A stretch of 64,000 nucleotides of DNA from an uncultured Moraxella sp. (GTDB lineage: Bacteria > Pseudomonadota > Gammaproteobacteria > Pseudomonadales > Moraxellaceae): assembly GCA_943908425.1 (NCBI GenBank), contig CALTTC010000004.1, positions 41,120 through 105,119 of the forward strand. The letters are read 5' to 3'. The notes beneath the pieces were generated by a model. It did no database searches, was not told the DNA's origin, and saw only the letters and a list, made by a program, of their open reading frames with translations. Of this stretch, positions 18,468-26,956 are shown piece after piece. Position numbers and translations under genes: made by a program. Numbering within the stretch: position 1 is the stretch's first letter; each line of letters begins with the position of its first letter.

Positions 18468-18800
18468 CTATTGACTGGTAGCAACAGTTTCTGTACTCGT
18501 CTCTGTGACGGTTTCGGTGGTTACCTCTGCGGTAGCGGTCTGGGCATCCGTGTTTTCAGCGGTAGCAGCATCAGTAGTTGTAACTGTTTCGGTTGCTGTA
18601 GCAGTATCGGTGGTAGCGGTACTGCCCATTTTTGGCATGCCTTCATCGTCAAATTTGATAGGCTCAGCAACAGGGGCATTGGCAAGGGCGTTTTGTTCGG
18701 CTAGTTTAACAGCATCAACGGCGTGCATTTTTTCGTGATGGTCGTTGCCACACGCTGTCAAGACACTGATGGCAAGTAAGCTTATAAGAATTTTTTGCAT
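18468..18800 (-). CDS. small Thr/Glu/Ala-rich lipoprotein of unknown function
   Basis: 110 residues. Signal peptide with lipobox LTAC (Cys17). A short acidic/His-containing stretch (GNDHHEKMHAVDAV) follows, then a tail of about 55 residues made almost only of Thr, Ala, Glu, Val and Asp. The tail is probably disordered and is encoded by repetitive ACN/GCN/GTN codons. A strong ribosome site, GGAG, lies five bases before the ATG. It starts 14 nt after hom and shares its terminator, so it is the third gene of the dsbC-hom operon. I do not recognise a family, and the link to homoserine dehydrogenase is likely positional only. Confidence 0.75.
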   Translation of the reverse strand: MQKILISLLAISVLTACGNDHHEKMHAVDAVKLAEQNALANAPVAEPIKFDDEGMPKMGSTATTDTATATETVTTTDAATAENTDAQTATAEVTTETVTETSTETVATSQ

Positions 18801-18814
18801 AATGGCTCCATAAA

Positions 18815-20122
18815 TTAAGTGGATAAATTTTCTAAACGTAAACGAATAATGGGTTCTTTGACCACGGCTAATTGCTCAATATGACTGATGGCGCTATTTA
18901 CATACTGTTCAAGGGTTGGTTGTATAAGTACAATAATAGACACGTTGTCGGCATCTTGGTGCGGTTTTTGGAGAATAGCATCAATGCTGATGGTGTTATC
19001 GCGCAAAATCTCGGTAACACTTGCTAGCACGCCAATCACATTGGCAACGGTCAAGCGCAGATAGTAGCCAGTATGAGTGGCGCTGGGCGGTAGAATCTGG
19101 GTGTCGGCAAGCGCCTCTGGTACAAATGCCAGATGGGGCACATAGTGGCTGTCACTGTCTGTGCTAATAAGGCGCGCCAAATCTATCACATCCGCCATAA
19201 CTGCTGAGGCGGTCGCCCCTGCCCCTGCGCCATCACCATAGTATAGGGTTTCGCCCAAGGGGTGGGCGCTGACCATGACGCCATTTTTGACGCCATTCAC
19301 GTTCGCAAGTAAGCTGTCGCTTGGGATTAACGTGGGGTGGACACGTAATTCTAATCCGTTAGTACCACGTACAGCAAGCCCCAAATGCTTGATGGTATAA
19401 CCTAACGCTTTGGCGTACAAAATATCTTGTAAGGCAATCCCCGTAATGCCTTCCACATAGACTTTGTCAAATTGCACAGGGATACCAAAGGCAATGGCGG
19501 ATAATAAAGCGAGCTTATGCGCGGCATCGGTGCCTTCAATATCAAAGGCGGGATCTGCCTCAGCATAGCCTAGGCGTTGGGCTTCAGTCAAGGCATCAGC
19601 AAAACTACATTGGTCGTTTGCCATCCGCGTCATAATAAAGTTACTGGTGCCATTGATGATACCTGCCAACCAATTAACTTGATTGCCTGCTAGCGCCTCA
19701 CGTAACACTTTAATGATAGGGATACCCCCTGCAACCGCTGCCTCATAGGCGACGTGTACGCCAGCCGCTTCTGCTTCTGCAAAAATAGCATTGCCGTGGG
19801 CAGCAAGCAGGGCTTTATTGGCGGTAACAACATGCTTGCCATGACGAATGGCGGTGAGTACTACTTCTTTTGCCAGCGTCGTTCCGCCCATCACTTCAAT
19901 GACAATGTCCACCTCAGGCGAGGATGCGACAGCAAGCACATCACTACTTTGCTCAATATGCTTGGGAAGGTCATCGCGTACACGCCGAGTGGCAACGTGG
20001 GTAATGCACAGCTTTCGTCCTGTACGCCGTGCGAGTTCGGCACAGTTGTCGTGCAACAGCGCTAGGACGCCAGTACCGACAGTACCAACGCCAATGAGTG
20101 CAAGGTTAATAGGGCGGTTCAC
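18815..20122 (-). CDS. hom: homoserine dehydrogenase
   Basis: 435 residues, the monofunctional enzyme that reduces aspartate semialdehyde to homoserine for threonine and methionine synthesis. The N-terminal Rossmann site is GVGTVGTGV (about 10-18). The catalytic-domain segments GIINGTSNFIMT and ADPAFDIEGTDAAHKLALL hold the substrate-binding and catalytic residues. A C-terminal ACT domain (about 350-430) begins YYLRLTVANVIGVLASV and probably gives threonine feedback control. It lies 24 nt after dsbC, a pairing also seen in Pseudomonas-type genomes. thrC is not in the window. Confidence 0.97.
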   Translation of the reverse strand: MNRPINLALIGVGTVGTGVLALLHDNCAELARRTGRKLCITHVATRRVRDDLPKHIEQSSDVLAVASSPEVDIVIEVMGGTTLAKEVVLTAIRHGKHVVTANKALLAAHGNAIFAEAEAAGVHVAYEAAVAGGIPIIKVLREALAGNQVNWLAGIINGTSNFIMTRMANDQCSFADALTEAQRLGYAEADPAFDIEGTDAAHKLALLSAIAFGIPVQFDKVYVEGITGIALQDILYAKALGYTIKHLGLAVRGTNGLELRVHPTLIPSDSLLANVNGVKNGVMVSAHPLGETLYYGDGAGAGATASAVMADVIDLARLISTDSDSHYVPHLAFVPEALADTQILPPSATHTGYYLRLTVANVIGVLASVTEILRDNTISIDAILQKPHQDADNVSIIVLIQPTLEQYVNSAISHIEQLAVVKEPIIRLRLENLST

Positions 20123-20146
20123 GGTATGTCCTTATAGAGGTGATAG

Positions 20147-20983
20147 TTATTGTTGATTCGCGATGGCTTGTTTGGCAAGCTCATCAGGGGGCAGATAGCC
20201 ACCAATTTGTTGCCCATTTTCGGTAAAGACGGCAGGCGTGCCTGATACGCCAAGCTCTTCGCCAATGGTTATGTGTTTTTTGACAGGATTATCACAGCTG
20301 ATAGGTGTTAATTTTTTGTCTTTTTTGGCATCGATCAGCGCTTGCTGGCGGTCGGCGCTACACCAAATGGTTTCTGCCAAAGGAATGGTATCGGCACTGC
20401 GTGGCCAAGCAAGGTAGCGCACTTCAATGCCTAGGGCGTTAAGCTTTGGCATATCTTCTTGTAATAACTGGCAGTAACGGCAGGTAGGGTCAGAAAAGGC
20501 GTAGACAGTGGCTTTTTTATCGCCCGTGGCGGGGAAGATAATCATCTCACTTGGGTCAATGGCACTAAGCGTCTCTTTTGCCATAGTCGCTAAAGCACTT
20601 GCCGAAAGATTAACAGGAGCTGTATCGCCCAACTGCAATAAGTCACCTTGCAGGACATAAGTGCCAGTCTTGTCCGTAAAAATAGGTGGCATACCTTGCA
20701 CTTGCGCTAAGAATAGCTCTGGCATTGCCGTGGGTATAACGCTAATCACGGTAGCATTTACCCCTGATTTATGCAGATTGTCTTGTAGGGCGACGCGGAT
20801 ATCGCTATGGGCGTTGTCCACGACTTGCACTGGCGCTTGTACGTTCGCAGTCGGCGCTGTAGGCTCATTGGTGCTTACTTGCGTAGGAATATCTTTTTTA
20901 CAGCCATTAAGCAGAACCCCAAGGGCGATGGCGCTGATAAAATATAGGCTTTGACTGGCTTTACGTTTATAGTTAGTTAGCAT
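20147..20983 (-). CDS. dsbC: DsbC-type protein disulfide isomerase, possibly lipidated
   Basis: 278 residues. An N-terminal dimerisation region (about 60-125) is followed by a thioredoxin-fold domain with active site CRYC in SDPTCRYCQLL (about 165) and the cis-Pro loop VSGTPAVF. DsbC shuffles wrong disulfides in the periplasm, kept reduced by DsbD. The export signal ends in LLNGC, which resembles a lipobox with Cys28; classical DsbC is soluble, so membrane anchoring is an inference. The ATG at 20983 has GGG upstream and gives a normal signal peptide. An in-frame ATG at 21013 adds ten residues without a better ribosome site. First gene of the operon with hom. Confidence 0.88.
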   Translation of the reverse strand: MLTNYKRKASQSLYFISAIALGVLLNGCKKDIPTQVSTNEPTAPTANVQAPVQVVDNAHSDIRVALQDNLHKSGVNATVISVIPTAMPELFLAQVQGMPPIFTDKTGTYVLQGDLLQLGDTAPVNLSASALATMAKETLSAIDPSEMIIFPATGDKKATVYAFSDPTCRYCQLLQEDMPKLNALGIEVRYLAWPRSADTIPLAETIWCSADRQQALIDAKKDKKLTPISCDNPVKKHITIGEELGVSGTPAVFTENGQQIGGYLPPDELAKQAIANQQ

Positions 20984-21164
20984 AAAAAGAACCCAAAAAC
21001 TATAAAATAGCATAAAACGTTTATCTTGGCAACTTTATATGGCAAAATTTAGGGTAAGTATTGAGTAGAGGTACTGGTATTAGCCAGTTTAGCGCCGGCA
21101 ATAAATTTGTACATTGTCCATAAAAACGGCTATAATGCACCGTTTATTGATATTAAGACAAGTT

Positions 21165-22064
21165 ATGGCAGGCAGTTTACTTCTTTTGTTGGATGACATT
21201 ACGCTCGTCTTAGATGATGTGGCGGTAATGGCAAAAGTTGCGGCAAAAAAGACCGCAGGGGTGCTGGGCGATGATTTGGCATTAAATGCCCAGCAGGTCA
21301 CGGGCGTCAATGCCGAGCGTGAATTGCCAGTGGTGTGGGCGGTCGCCAAAGGCTCGCTTGTCAATAAAGTTATCTTGGTGCCAGCGGCGTTAGCAATCAG
21401 CGCCATTGCGCCCATGCTTATTACTCCGCTACTCATGATTGGCGGGCTGTTCTTGTGCTTTGAGGGGGTAGAAAAAGTCACCCATCAATTTGCGCCGCAG
21501 TTATTGCCCCATGAGGACGAGGCGCACGACCATCTTGTTGCCAATGCCGATGATAATATAGACTTGGTGGCTTTTGAACAAGAAAAAATTAAGGGTGCTA
21601 TTCGCACCGATTTTATATTGTCAGCAGAAATTGTGGTGATCTCGCTTGGGACGATGGCGACCGCGACATTTTTAACAAAAGCTTTGACCTTATCGCTTGT
21701 GGCGCTTGCCATGACTGTTGGGGTGTATGGTCTTGTGGCAATGATTGTTAAGATGGATGATGTTGGTGTGCATTTGTTGCAAAAGCCGAGTGGATTACAA
21801 CAAAAAATAGGGGCGATGCTCTTAGCCTTTGCGCCAAAATTGATGAAGTTTTTGAGTATTGCTGGTACGCTTGCGATGTTTTTGGTGGGTGGGGGTATTT
21901 TGGTGCACGGCGTGCAGTTTTTGCACCATAGCGTGGATGATTTGTCGCATTTGACGGGTATTTTTGCAGGCTTGACCCAAAATCTATTAAATGCTGTGAT
22001 CGGCTTTATTGCAGGGGCGCTTGTCTTGGCGCTTGTGCTGTTGGCTAAACGGGTCAAGGGGTAG
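21165..22064 (+). CDS. DUF808 (YedI-type) inner membrane protein
   Basis: 299 residues starting MAGSLLLLLDDITLVLDD, which matches the start of E. coli YedI. That is why I reject the upstream in-frame ATG at 21114. Family blocks KKTAGVLGDDLALNAQQV and ELPVVWAVAKGSLVNKV are followed by several hydrophobic segments (about 75-105, 170-215, 235-295). The function of the family is not established. Its stop is four bases from the ATG of the lipoprotein-release permease gene, so the two are almost certainly co-transcribed, although no functional link is known. Confidence 0.9.
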   Translation: MAGSLLLLLDDITLVLDDVAVMAKVAAKKTAGVLGDDLALNAQQVTGVNAERELPVVWAVAKGSLVNKVILVPAALAISAIAPMLITPLLMIGGLFLCFEGVEKVTHQFAPQLLPHEDEAHDHLVANADDNIDLVAFEQEKIKGAIRTDFILSAEIVVISLGTMATATFLTKALTLSLVALAMTVGVYGLVAMIVKMDDVGVHLLQKPSGLQQKIGAMLLAFAPKLMKFLSIAGTLAMFLVGGGILVHGVQFLHHSVDDLSHLTGIFAGLTQNLLNAVIGFIAGALVLALVLLAKRVKG

Positions 22065-22067
22065 CTG

Positions 22068-23303
22068 ATGTTTCGTCCTTTGTCGGTATTTATTGGGCTA
22101 CGCTACACTAAAGCTGAGCGTAAAAACGGCTTTATTTCTTTTATTTCGCTCATTTCCATGATTGGACTCACCCTAGGGGTGGCGGTGCTGATCACTGTCT
22201 TGTCGGTAATGAATGGCTTTGATCGCGAATTAAAATCGCGTATTTTGGGAATGGTGCCACAGGCGACGGTACAGTCGTTTGACGTGATTGGCGATTGGCA
22301 GACGCTAAGACGTAAGATTGAAGAAGATAAGCGTGTGGCTGCCAGTGCGCCGTTTATCCAGTTGCAAGGCATGCTCACGAGTAATGGGCAGGTGGCAGGG
22401 GTGATGGTGACAGGTATTGTCCCAGAATTAGAACAAAACGTTTCTATTGTTCAGCAACATATGCTACAGGGTGATATTAACCGCTTGCAACCGGGTGAAT
22501 TTGGCATTGTGCTAGGTAAAGAAATGGCAGCGTCAATGGGGGTGAATTTGGGCGATAAAATCACCCTTGTGCTCCCTGAGGCCAGTCCGTCACCAGCCGG
22601 GGTGATTCCCCGTTTTAAGCGCTTTACGCTGGTGGGGGTGTATGATGTTAGCCCTGAAGTTAATGGCTTTATGGCATTTGTGGCGATGAAAGATGCTGGT
22701 GTGTTATTACGCTTGCCTGATGGCGCGCAAGGGGTGCGTATGAAACTGCACGATATCTTTGCGGCGAGTAGTGTGGCAAGCGATGCCAGCGCTCTTGCCC
22801 CCGATTATCTGATTGCTAGTGATTGGACACAAACACACGGCAATCTTTTTGGGGCAATCCAAATGGAAAAAGCGATGATTGGATTATTGCTATTTTTAAT
22901 CATTATCGTTGCCGCTTTTAACATTGTATCAAGTCTTGTCATGCTCGTTACTGATAAAAAACCCGATATCGCCATTTTAAAGACGTTTGGCGCAAGTCCT
23001 ACGCTGATTATGCAAGTATTTATGGTGCAAGGAATGATTATTGGTGTTATCGGCACGGTAGCAGGGACGGTGCTTGGGGTGGCATTTGCCTTGTCGGTGA
23101 GCGATATTTTGGGCTGGGCGAATAATACCTTTCAATTGCATTTATTTGATGCCTATTTTATCAATTATTTGCCCTCCGAGGTGCGCGCATCCGATGTATT
23201 AATCATTACCAGCGCTTCTTTTATATTAAGTTTTTTGATGACGATTTATCCGGCACGCCGTGCGGCAGCGATTGCCCCTGCAGATACGTTGCGTTATGAG
23301 TAG
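22068..23303 (+). CDS. lipoprotein-releasing ABC transporter permease (LolC/LolE/LolF type)
   Basis: 411 residues with the LolCE layout: one N-terminal membrane helix (about 22-45, in GFISFISLISMIGLTLG), a large periplasmic domain (about 46-265), then three C-terminal helices (about 270-300, 318-345, 377-400), ending ARRAAAIAPADTLRYE. With the ATPase encoded next, it extracts mature lipoproteins from the inner membrane and passes them to LolA. Only one permease gene is present beside lolD, as in bacteria that use a LolDF complex with two copies of one permease instead of LolC plus LolE; calling it LolF is an inference. Confidence 0.92.
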   Translation: MFRPLSVFIGLRYTKAERKNGFISFISLISMIGLTLGVAVLITVLSVMNGFDRELKSRILGMVPQATVQSFDVIGDWQTLRRKIEEDKRVAASAPFIQLQGMLTSNGQVAGVMVTGIVPELEQNVSIVQQHMLQGDINRLQPGEFGIVLGKEMAASMGVNLGDKITLVLPEASPSPAGVIPRFKRFTLVGVYDVSPEVNGFMAFVAMKDAGVLLRLPDGAQGVRMKLHDIFAASSVASDASALAPDYLIASDWTQTHGNLFGAIQMEKAMIGLLLFLIIIVAAFNIVSSLVMLVTDKKPDIAILKTFGASPTLIMQVFMVQGMIIGVIGTVAGTVLGVAFALSVSDILGWANNTFQLHLFDAYFINYLPSEVRASDVLIITSASFILSFLMTIYPARRAAAIAPADTLRYE

Positions 23304-23312
23304 GGGGGTGAA

Positions 23313-23993
23313 ATGACAGTAATTTTACAGGCAAGCAATATCAGTCGCACCTACATGGACGGCAAAATTAGCACCACGGTGCTCCACGGCTTGGACTTGA
23401 CAGTGCAGGCAGGTGAGCGTATTGCCATTGTTGGCACGAGTGGCAGCGGTAAGTCCACATTGCTACACATCTTGGGTGGGCTAGATATGCCAACGACTGG
23501 CGAGGTGCTCCTGCACGGTGAAAATTTGACCAAAATGAATGAGACGAAACGTGGCGAATTACGCAACCGTCATCTAGGCTTTATTTACCAGTTTCATCAC
23601 CTCTTGGCGGAATTTTCGGCAACAGAAAATGTTGCTTTGCCACTACTTATGCGTCCTAAAGTGTCTATTAAGGCGGCAACAGAGCGCGCCAATTATCTGC
23701 TTGCAGAAGTGGGCTTGGGGCATCGCTTGCATCACCGCCCCAGCGAGTTATCAGGCGGTGAACGTCAGCGCGTTGCGATTGCGCGTGCGCTTGTCTTAGA
23801 GCCGTCGTTAATTTTGGCAGATGAACCGACGGGTAATCTAGATGAGGACAATGCGCGCGCGGTGTTTGAGTTGTTATCTAGCTTGCAGGCGACCAAAAAC
23901 ACCGCCTTACTTATGGTAACCCACGATAGGAACTTGGCAAGTTTGGCAGATAAGCAACTTTTGATGCGTAGCGGGCAATTTGTAGCGCAGTAG
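23313..23993 (+). CDS. lolD: LolD ATPase of the lipoprotein-release transporter
   Basis: 226 residues, a stand-alone ABC ATPase: Walker A GTSGSGKST (about 41), the Lol-type Q-loop segment GFIYQFHHLLAEFSATENV, signature LSGGERQR, Walker B LILADEPTGNLD and the switch MVTHD. The FIYQFHHLL/ATENVALP stretch is characteristic of LolD among MacB/FtsE relatives. It lies 9 nt after the permease gene and has GGGGTG upstream as ribosome site. Confidence 0.96.
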   Translation: MTVILQASNISRTYMDGKISTTVLHGLDLTVQAGERIAIVGTSGSGKSTLLHILGGLDMPTTGEVLLHGENLTKMNETKRGELRNRHLGFIYQFHHLLAEFSATENVALPLLMRPKVSIKAATERANYLLAEVGLGHRLHHRPSELSGGERQRVAIARALVLEPSLILADEPTGNLDEDNARAVFELLSSLQATKNTALLMVTHDRNLASLADKQLLMRSGQFVAQ

Positions 23994-24055
23994 TTCTATC
24001 AGTTAATTTATTGTAAATGGCACGATATTATAGATAGAATACCATTAATATATTC

Positions 24056-24104
24056 GTAAATAATAATGGTTTTTATTTACATTATTATTACAAGCGATTA
24101 TAAT
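24056..24104 (+). promoter_or_regulatory. promoter and candidate Fur operator of the hemoglobin receptor gene
   Basis: Promoter TTTACA (24076-24081), 17-bp spacer, TATAAT (24099-24104). The inverted repeat AATAATG / CATTATT, extended outward with one extra A on the left, spans 24056-24091 and covers the -35. Two 19-bp windows (24056-24074 and 24062-24080) each match 12 of 19 positions of the E. coli-type Fur consensus. The iron-uptake role of the gene makes Fur likely, but the match is moderate. Confidence 0.55.
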
Positions 24105-24147
24105 AGGGTTAATTTAATAACCGTGATTTGAAACTCTGGATAAGCCA

Positions 24148-26622
24148 ATGCCACAATTTAACAAAAAACCGCTAATAATGCTTGTATCGGCGTGTATGTT
24201 ACAGACCGCCTATGCACAGAATAACGATGAAGAGAATACCGCCGTTACGCTTGGAACGCTACAAGCCACAATACAAAGAGCCGCTAGCACGAGCGTAAGC
24301 GAGCGCACGGATACCGAGAGCATTCAGACGGCGCTTGTGCGTGATAGTTATGATTTGGTGCGTTACAGTCCTGACATTGGTATTGCCGATGATGGACGGC
24401 GCACCAAAGGCTTTGCGCTGCGCGGGGTGGAGGGTAACCGTGTGGGCATTAGTATTGACGGGGTTGCCTTGCCGGATTCAGAAGAAAACTCCTTGTATGC
24501 ACGCTATGGTAATTTTAACGATTCGCGCCTAGCGTTAGATACCGAAATGGTGCGCATGATTGAGGTTAAAAAGGGCGCTAGTGCCTTTGGTTTTGGGAGT
24601 GGGGCGCTTGGCGGTGCGGTGGAATATCGTACGTTAAATGCCAGTGATTTGTTGGATGGTGAAAAAGAATGGGGCGCACTTGTACGCACCGGTTATGCCA
24701 GTAAAAACCGTGAATGGGTCAAAACACTGGGGGTGGGCTTTGATAACGGTGTGGTGGATGCACTCGCTTTATACTCGCGCCGTGATGGGCACGAATTAAC
24801 CAGCGCTGGCGGGGATAAGCCCTTGGTAAAAAGCTATCCCACAGAAGATGATAAGGATACCAAACGCCACGCCGAATTTGGCGCAGCGGCGATGAATCCT
24901 GACCCAGCAACGCACCAATATGACAGTTATTTATTGAAATTGGGTTATCAGCTGACCCCACAGCAAAAACTTAGTATTGCTGTCAATAAGCAACGTAACG
25001 ATAATTTTGTGAACGAAAAATCCTACAGCTTACTTGGTACTTGGCGTGATGCCAATGATGTGCAATACCGCCGTAACACCAATTTGTATTATGAATTAAC
25101 CCCCACAAATCACTGGCTAAGCCGTATGCGCGCGGATGTTGATTTACAAAAAACAACGAATAGTTCTGTCAATTACAAAGGCGATTATGAACGGCTTGGC
25201 GATTGGCGCACAGGCTATGACTATGTACGTGGCGAGACTACGAGTATTGATAATCGGGCATTGCATAGCAATTTAAAACGCTTAACACTTACGGCAGCGG
25301 CGAATCCTTGGCTACTTGGTAATACCCAACACAAGGTGAGTGGTAAAGTACTGTTTGGGCAGCGTGATTTTAAGAACATCAATCACGATAATCAGCTCGC
25401 TAAGGATGGTAGTGTGAGCTTCACCGATGTGTATAGCATTCAGCACCCAGTGCGTAGCACCCAATACGGGCTTGCACTGCAAGATGAACTGGTGTTCGCT
25501 AGTGGGCTACTCGCAACTTTAGGGCTACGCTATGATAAGGAGCAAGTCAGCACCAACCCAAGCGATGTGGCGTGTGGTAAAGCCAGCGGTAGTTTTGGGC
25601 GTTTATGTGCGACAGCAACCGATGATGCTAACTTTAGTAACACGAGCGGTGTCCTAGCCCTTGAAAAGCCCCTAAATCAGCATTGGCGCGCCAATTACAC
25701 ACTGGCGACAGGCTTTAGAAATCCTACCGCTTCGGAGATGTATTTTACCTTTGAGAGCCCTTATGGTAATTGGCTTGCCAACAGTAATTTACAAGCAGAA
25801 AAAAGCCTAAGCCATAATCTTGGTATAACAGGGCAAGGTAAATATGGTAATTTGTTGCTCAATGTGTATCATACGCGTTATAAGGATTTTTTGTTTGAGC
25901 AGGAAACCAGTCTAAAACGCACAGACCCAAGTTGCGATCCTTGGTATGCCCAAGCTGGCTATTGCAAGGCTGAGCGCAACGATTATTTTCAGCAAATGGT
26001 TAATCTTGACCGTGCAACCATCGCTGGGGTAGAAGTGAGTAGTCAGCTCTTACTTGGTGCGCTCAATCCACGAGCGACTGGCTTTAGTGTCTATACGGGG
26101 CTTGGTTATAGTCGTGGCAAGCTGTCCAATGCCGATAGCCTACTGTCAGTACAGCCTTTAAAGGCGGTGTTGGGCTTGGATTACGAGCACGCCGACCAGC
26201 GCTTTGGTGTATTCTCGCGTGCTACCTATATGGGCGGTAAAAAACCCAAAGATGCGCAGTATTCTGAATTGGTGGATGTTTGTGTGGCTTATAGCTTTGA
26301 TTATTGGCGTGGGCAAGAAACGTGCAGTGAAACAACAAGCAAGATGCGTACACAAGCCTATGAATATCTTAATAAATCAGCAATTACTTTTGACGTATTT
26401 GGTTATTATCGCCTAAAAGATAATCTCACCTTGCGCGCTGGGGTATACAATCTATTTAATGAAAAATACCACACTTGGGATGCGCTACGTGGCATTAATA
26501 AACGTGCGACCATTAACACTGTTCCCAATCCTAAGCATAATCCGGCACTGACCGCACAAGGGTTGGAGCGTTATTATGCGCCAGGGCGTAATTATGCCCT
26601 TGCTATTGAATATCGTTTTTAG
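24148..26622 (+). CDS. TonB-dependent hemoglobin/heme receptor, HmbR type
   Basis: 824 residues. Signal peptide cleaved after AYA (residue 23). A plug domain (about 50-165) carries RTKGFALRGVEGNRVGISID and DSEENSLYARYGNFNDSR, which closely follow neisserial HmbR. A 22-strand barrel follows, with the FRNPTASEMYFTF block (about 528) and the hallmark C-terminal block NLTLRAGVYNLFNEKYHTWD, ending in Phe. It should bind hemoglobin (and perhaps hemoglobin-haptoglobin) at the surface and import heme using TonB energy. HpuB/HgpB or the Moraxella hemoglobin receptor MhuA are close alternatives. It is alone in its transcript; no heme oxygenase or TonB gene is adjacent, and exbBD lies about 17 kb away with LPS genes. 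Confidence 0.9.
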   Translation: MPQFNKKPLIMLVSACMLQTAYAQNNDEENTAVTLGTLQATIQRAASTSVSERTDTESIQTALVRDSYDLVRYSPDIGIADDGRRTKGFALRGVEGNRVGISIDGVALPDSEENSLYARYGNFNDSRLALDTEMVRMIEVKKGASAFGFGSGALGGAVEYRTLNASDLLDGEKEWGALVRTGYASKNREWVKTLGVGFDNGVVDALALYSRRDGHELTSAGGDKPLVKSYPTEDDKDTKRHAEFGAAAMNPDPATHQYDSYLLKLGYQLTPQQKLSIAVNKQRNDNFVNEKSYSLLGTWRDANDVQYRRNTNLYYELTPTNHWLSRMRADVDLQKTTNSSVNYKGDYERLGDWRTGYDYVRGETTSIDNRALHSNLKRLTLTAAANPWLLGNTQHKVSGKVLFGQRDFKNINHDNQLAKDGSVSFTDVYSIQHPVRSTQYGLALQDELVFASGLLATLGLRYDKEQVSTNPSDVACGKASGSFGRLCATATDDANFSNTSGVLALEKPLNQHWRANYTLATGFRNPTASEMYFTFESPYGNWLANSNLQAEKSLSHNLGITGQGKYGNLLLNVYHTRYKDFLFEQETSLKRTDPSCDPWYAQAGYCKAERNDYFQQMVNLDRATIAGVEVSSQLLLGALNPRATGFSVYTGLGYSRGKLSNADSLLSVQPLKAVLGLDYEHADQRFGVFSRATYMGGKKPKDAQYSELVDVCVAYSFDYWRGQETCSETTSKMRTQAYEYLNKSAITFDVFGYYRLKDNLTLRAGVYNLFNEKYHTWDALRGINKRATINTVPNPKHNPALTAQGLERYYAPGRNYALAIEYRF

Positions 26623-26635
26623 TTTTGCCATATAC

Positions 26636-26664
26636 AAAAAACTGCTTAGCTTAGGCGGTTTTTT
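26636..26664 (+). terminator. intrinsic terminator of the hemoglobin receptor gene
   Basis: AAAAAACTGC and GCGGTTTTTT arms (one G-T pair) around a 9-nt loop, followed by further T and A. It starts 14 nt after the stop codon. Confidence 0.8.
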
Positions 26665-26876
26665 TAATTTTCTATCTTGCAATATCGCTTATTTGGTTTG
26701 GTAATGGCAATATAAAAATCACGCAAAGTCTGTCAATACTTGCCAAAATTAAAAAGGTTATGTGATGGGTACGAGGTATTCATTGCACAAATGCCTTAGC
26801 TATTTTTATGATTACAATAATAAAAATTGCCATATTGTCAAATTATCCAACAATCTATACCTATTGCCTAAATAAT
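26665..26876. other. intergenic spacer between two terminators
   Basis: A+T-rich spacer between the convergent receptor gene and acnB. No gene or recognisable site was seen. Confidence 0.6.
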
Positions 26877-26904
26877 AAAAACCGCCCCAAAAAGAGCGGT
26901 TTTT
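26877..26904. terminator. intrinsic terminator downstream of acnB
   Basis: AAAAACCGC and GCGGTTTTT arms with a loop of about 10 nt. A and T runs on both sides allow function in either direction. It sits 53 nt past the acnB stop. Confidence 0.8.
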
Positions 26905-26956
26905 CTTTGGTTTGTTGATTTGGCTTTTAAAGTCAATTTAATTGGCTTAATTTTGG

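Noticed and set aside
21485..22057. Open frame of 190 codons on the minus strand
   Set aside because: Antisense to the DUF808 gene; Pro/Ser/Thr/Lys-rich composition typical of a shadow frame.
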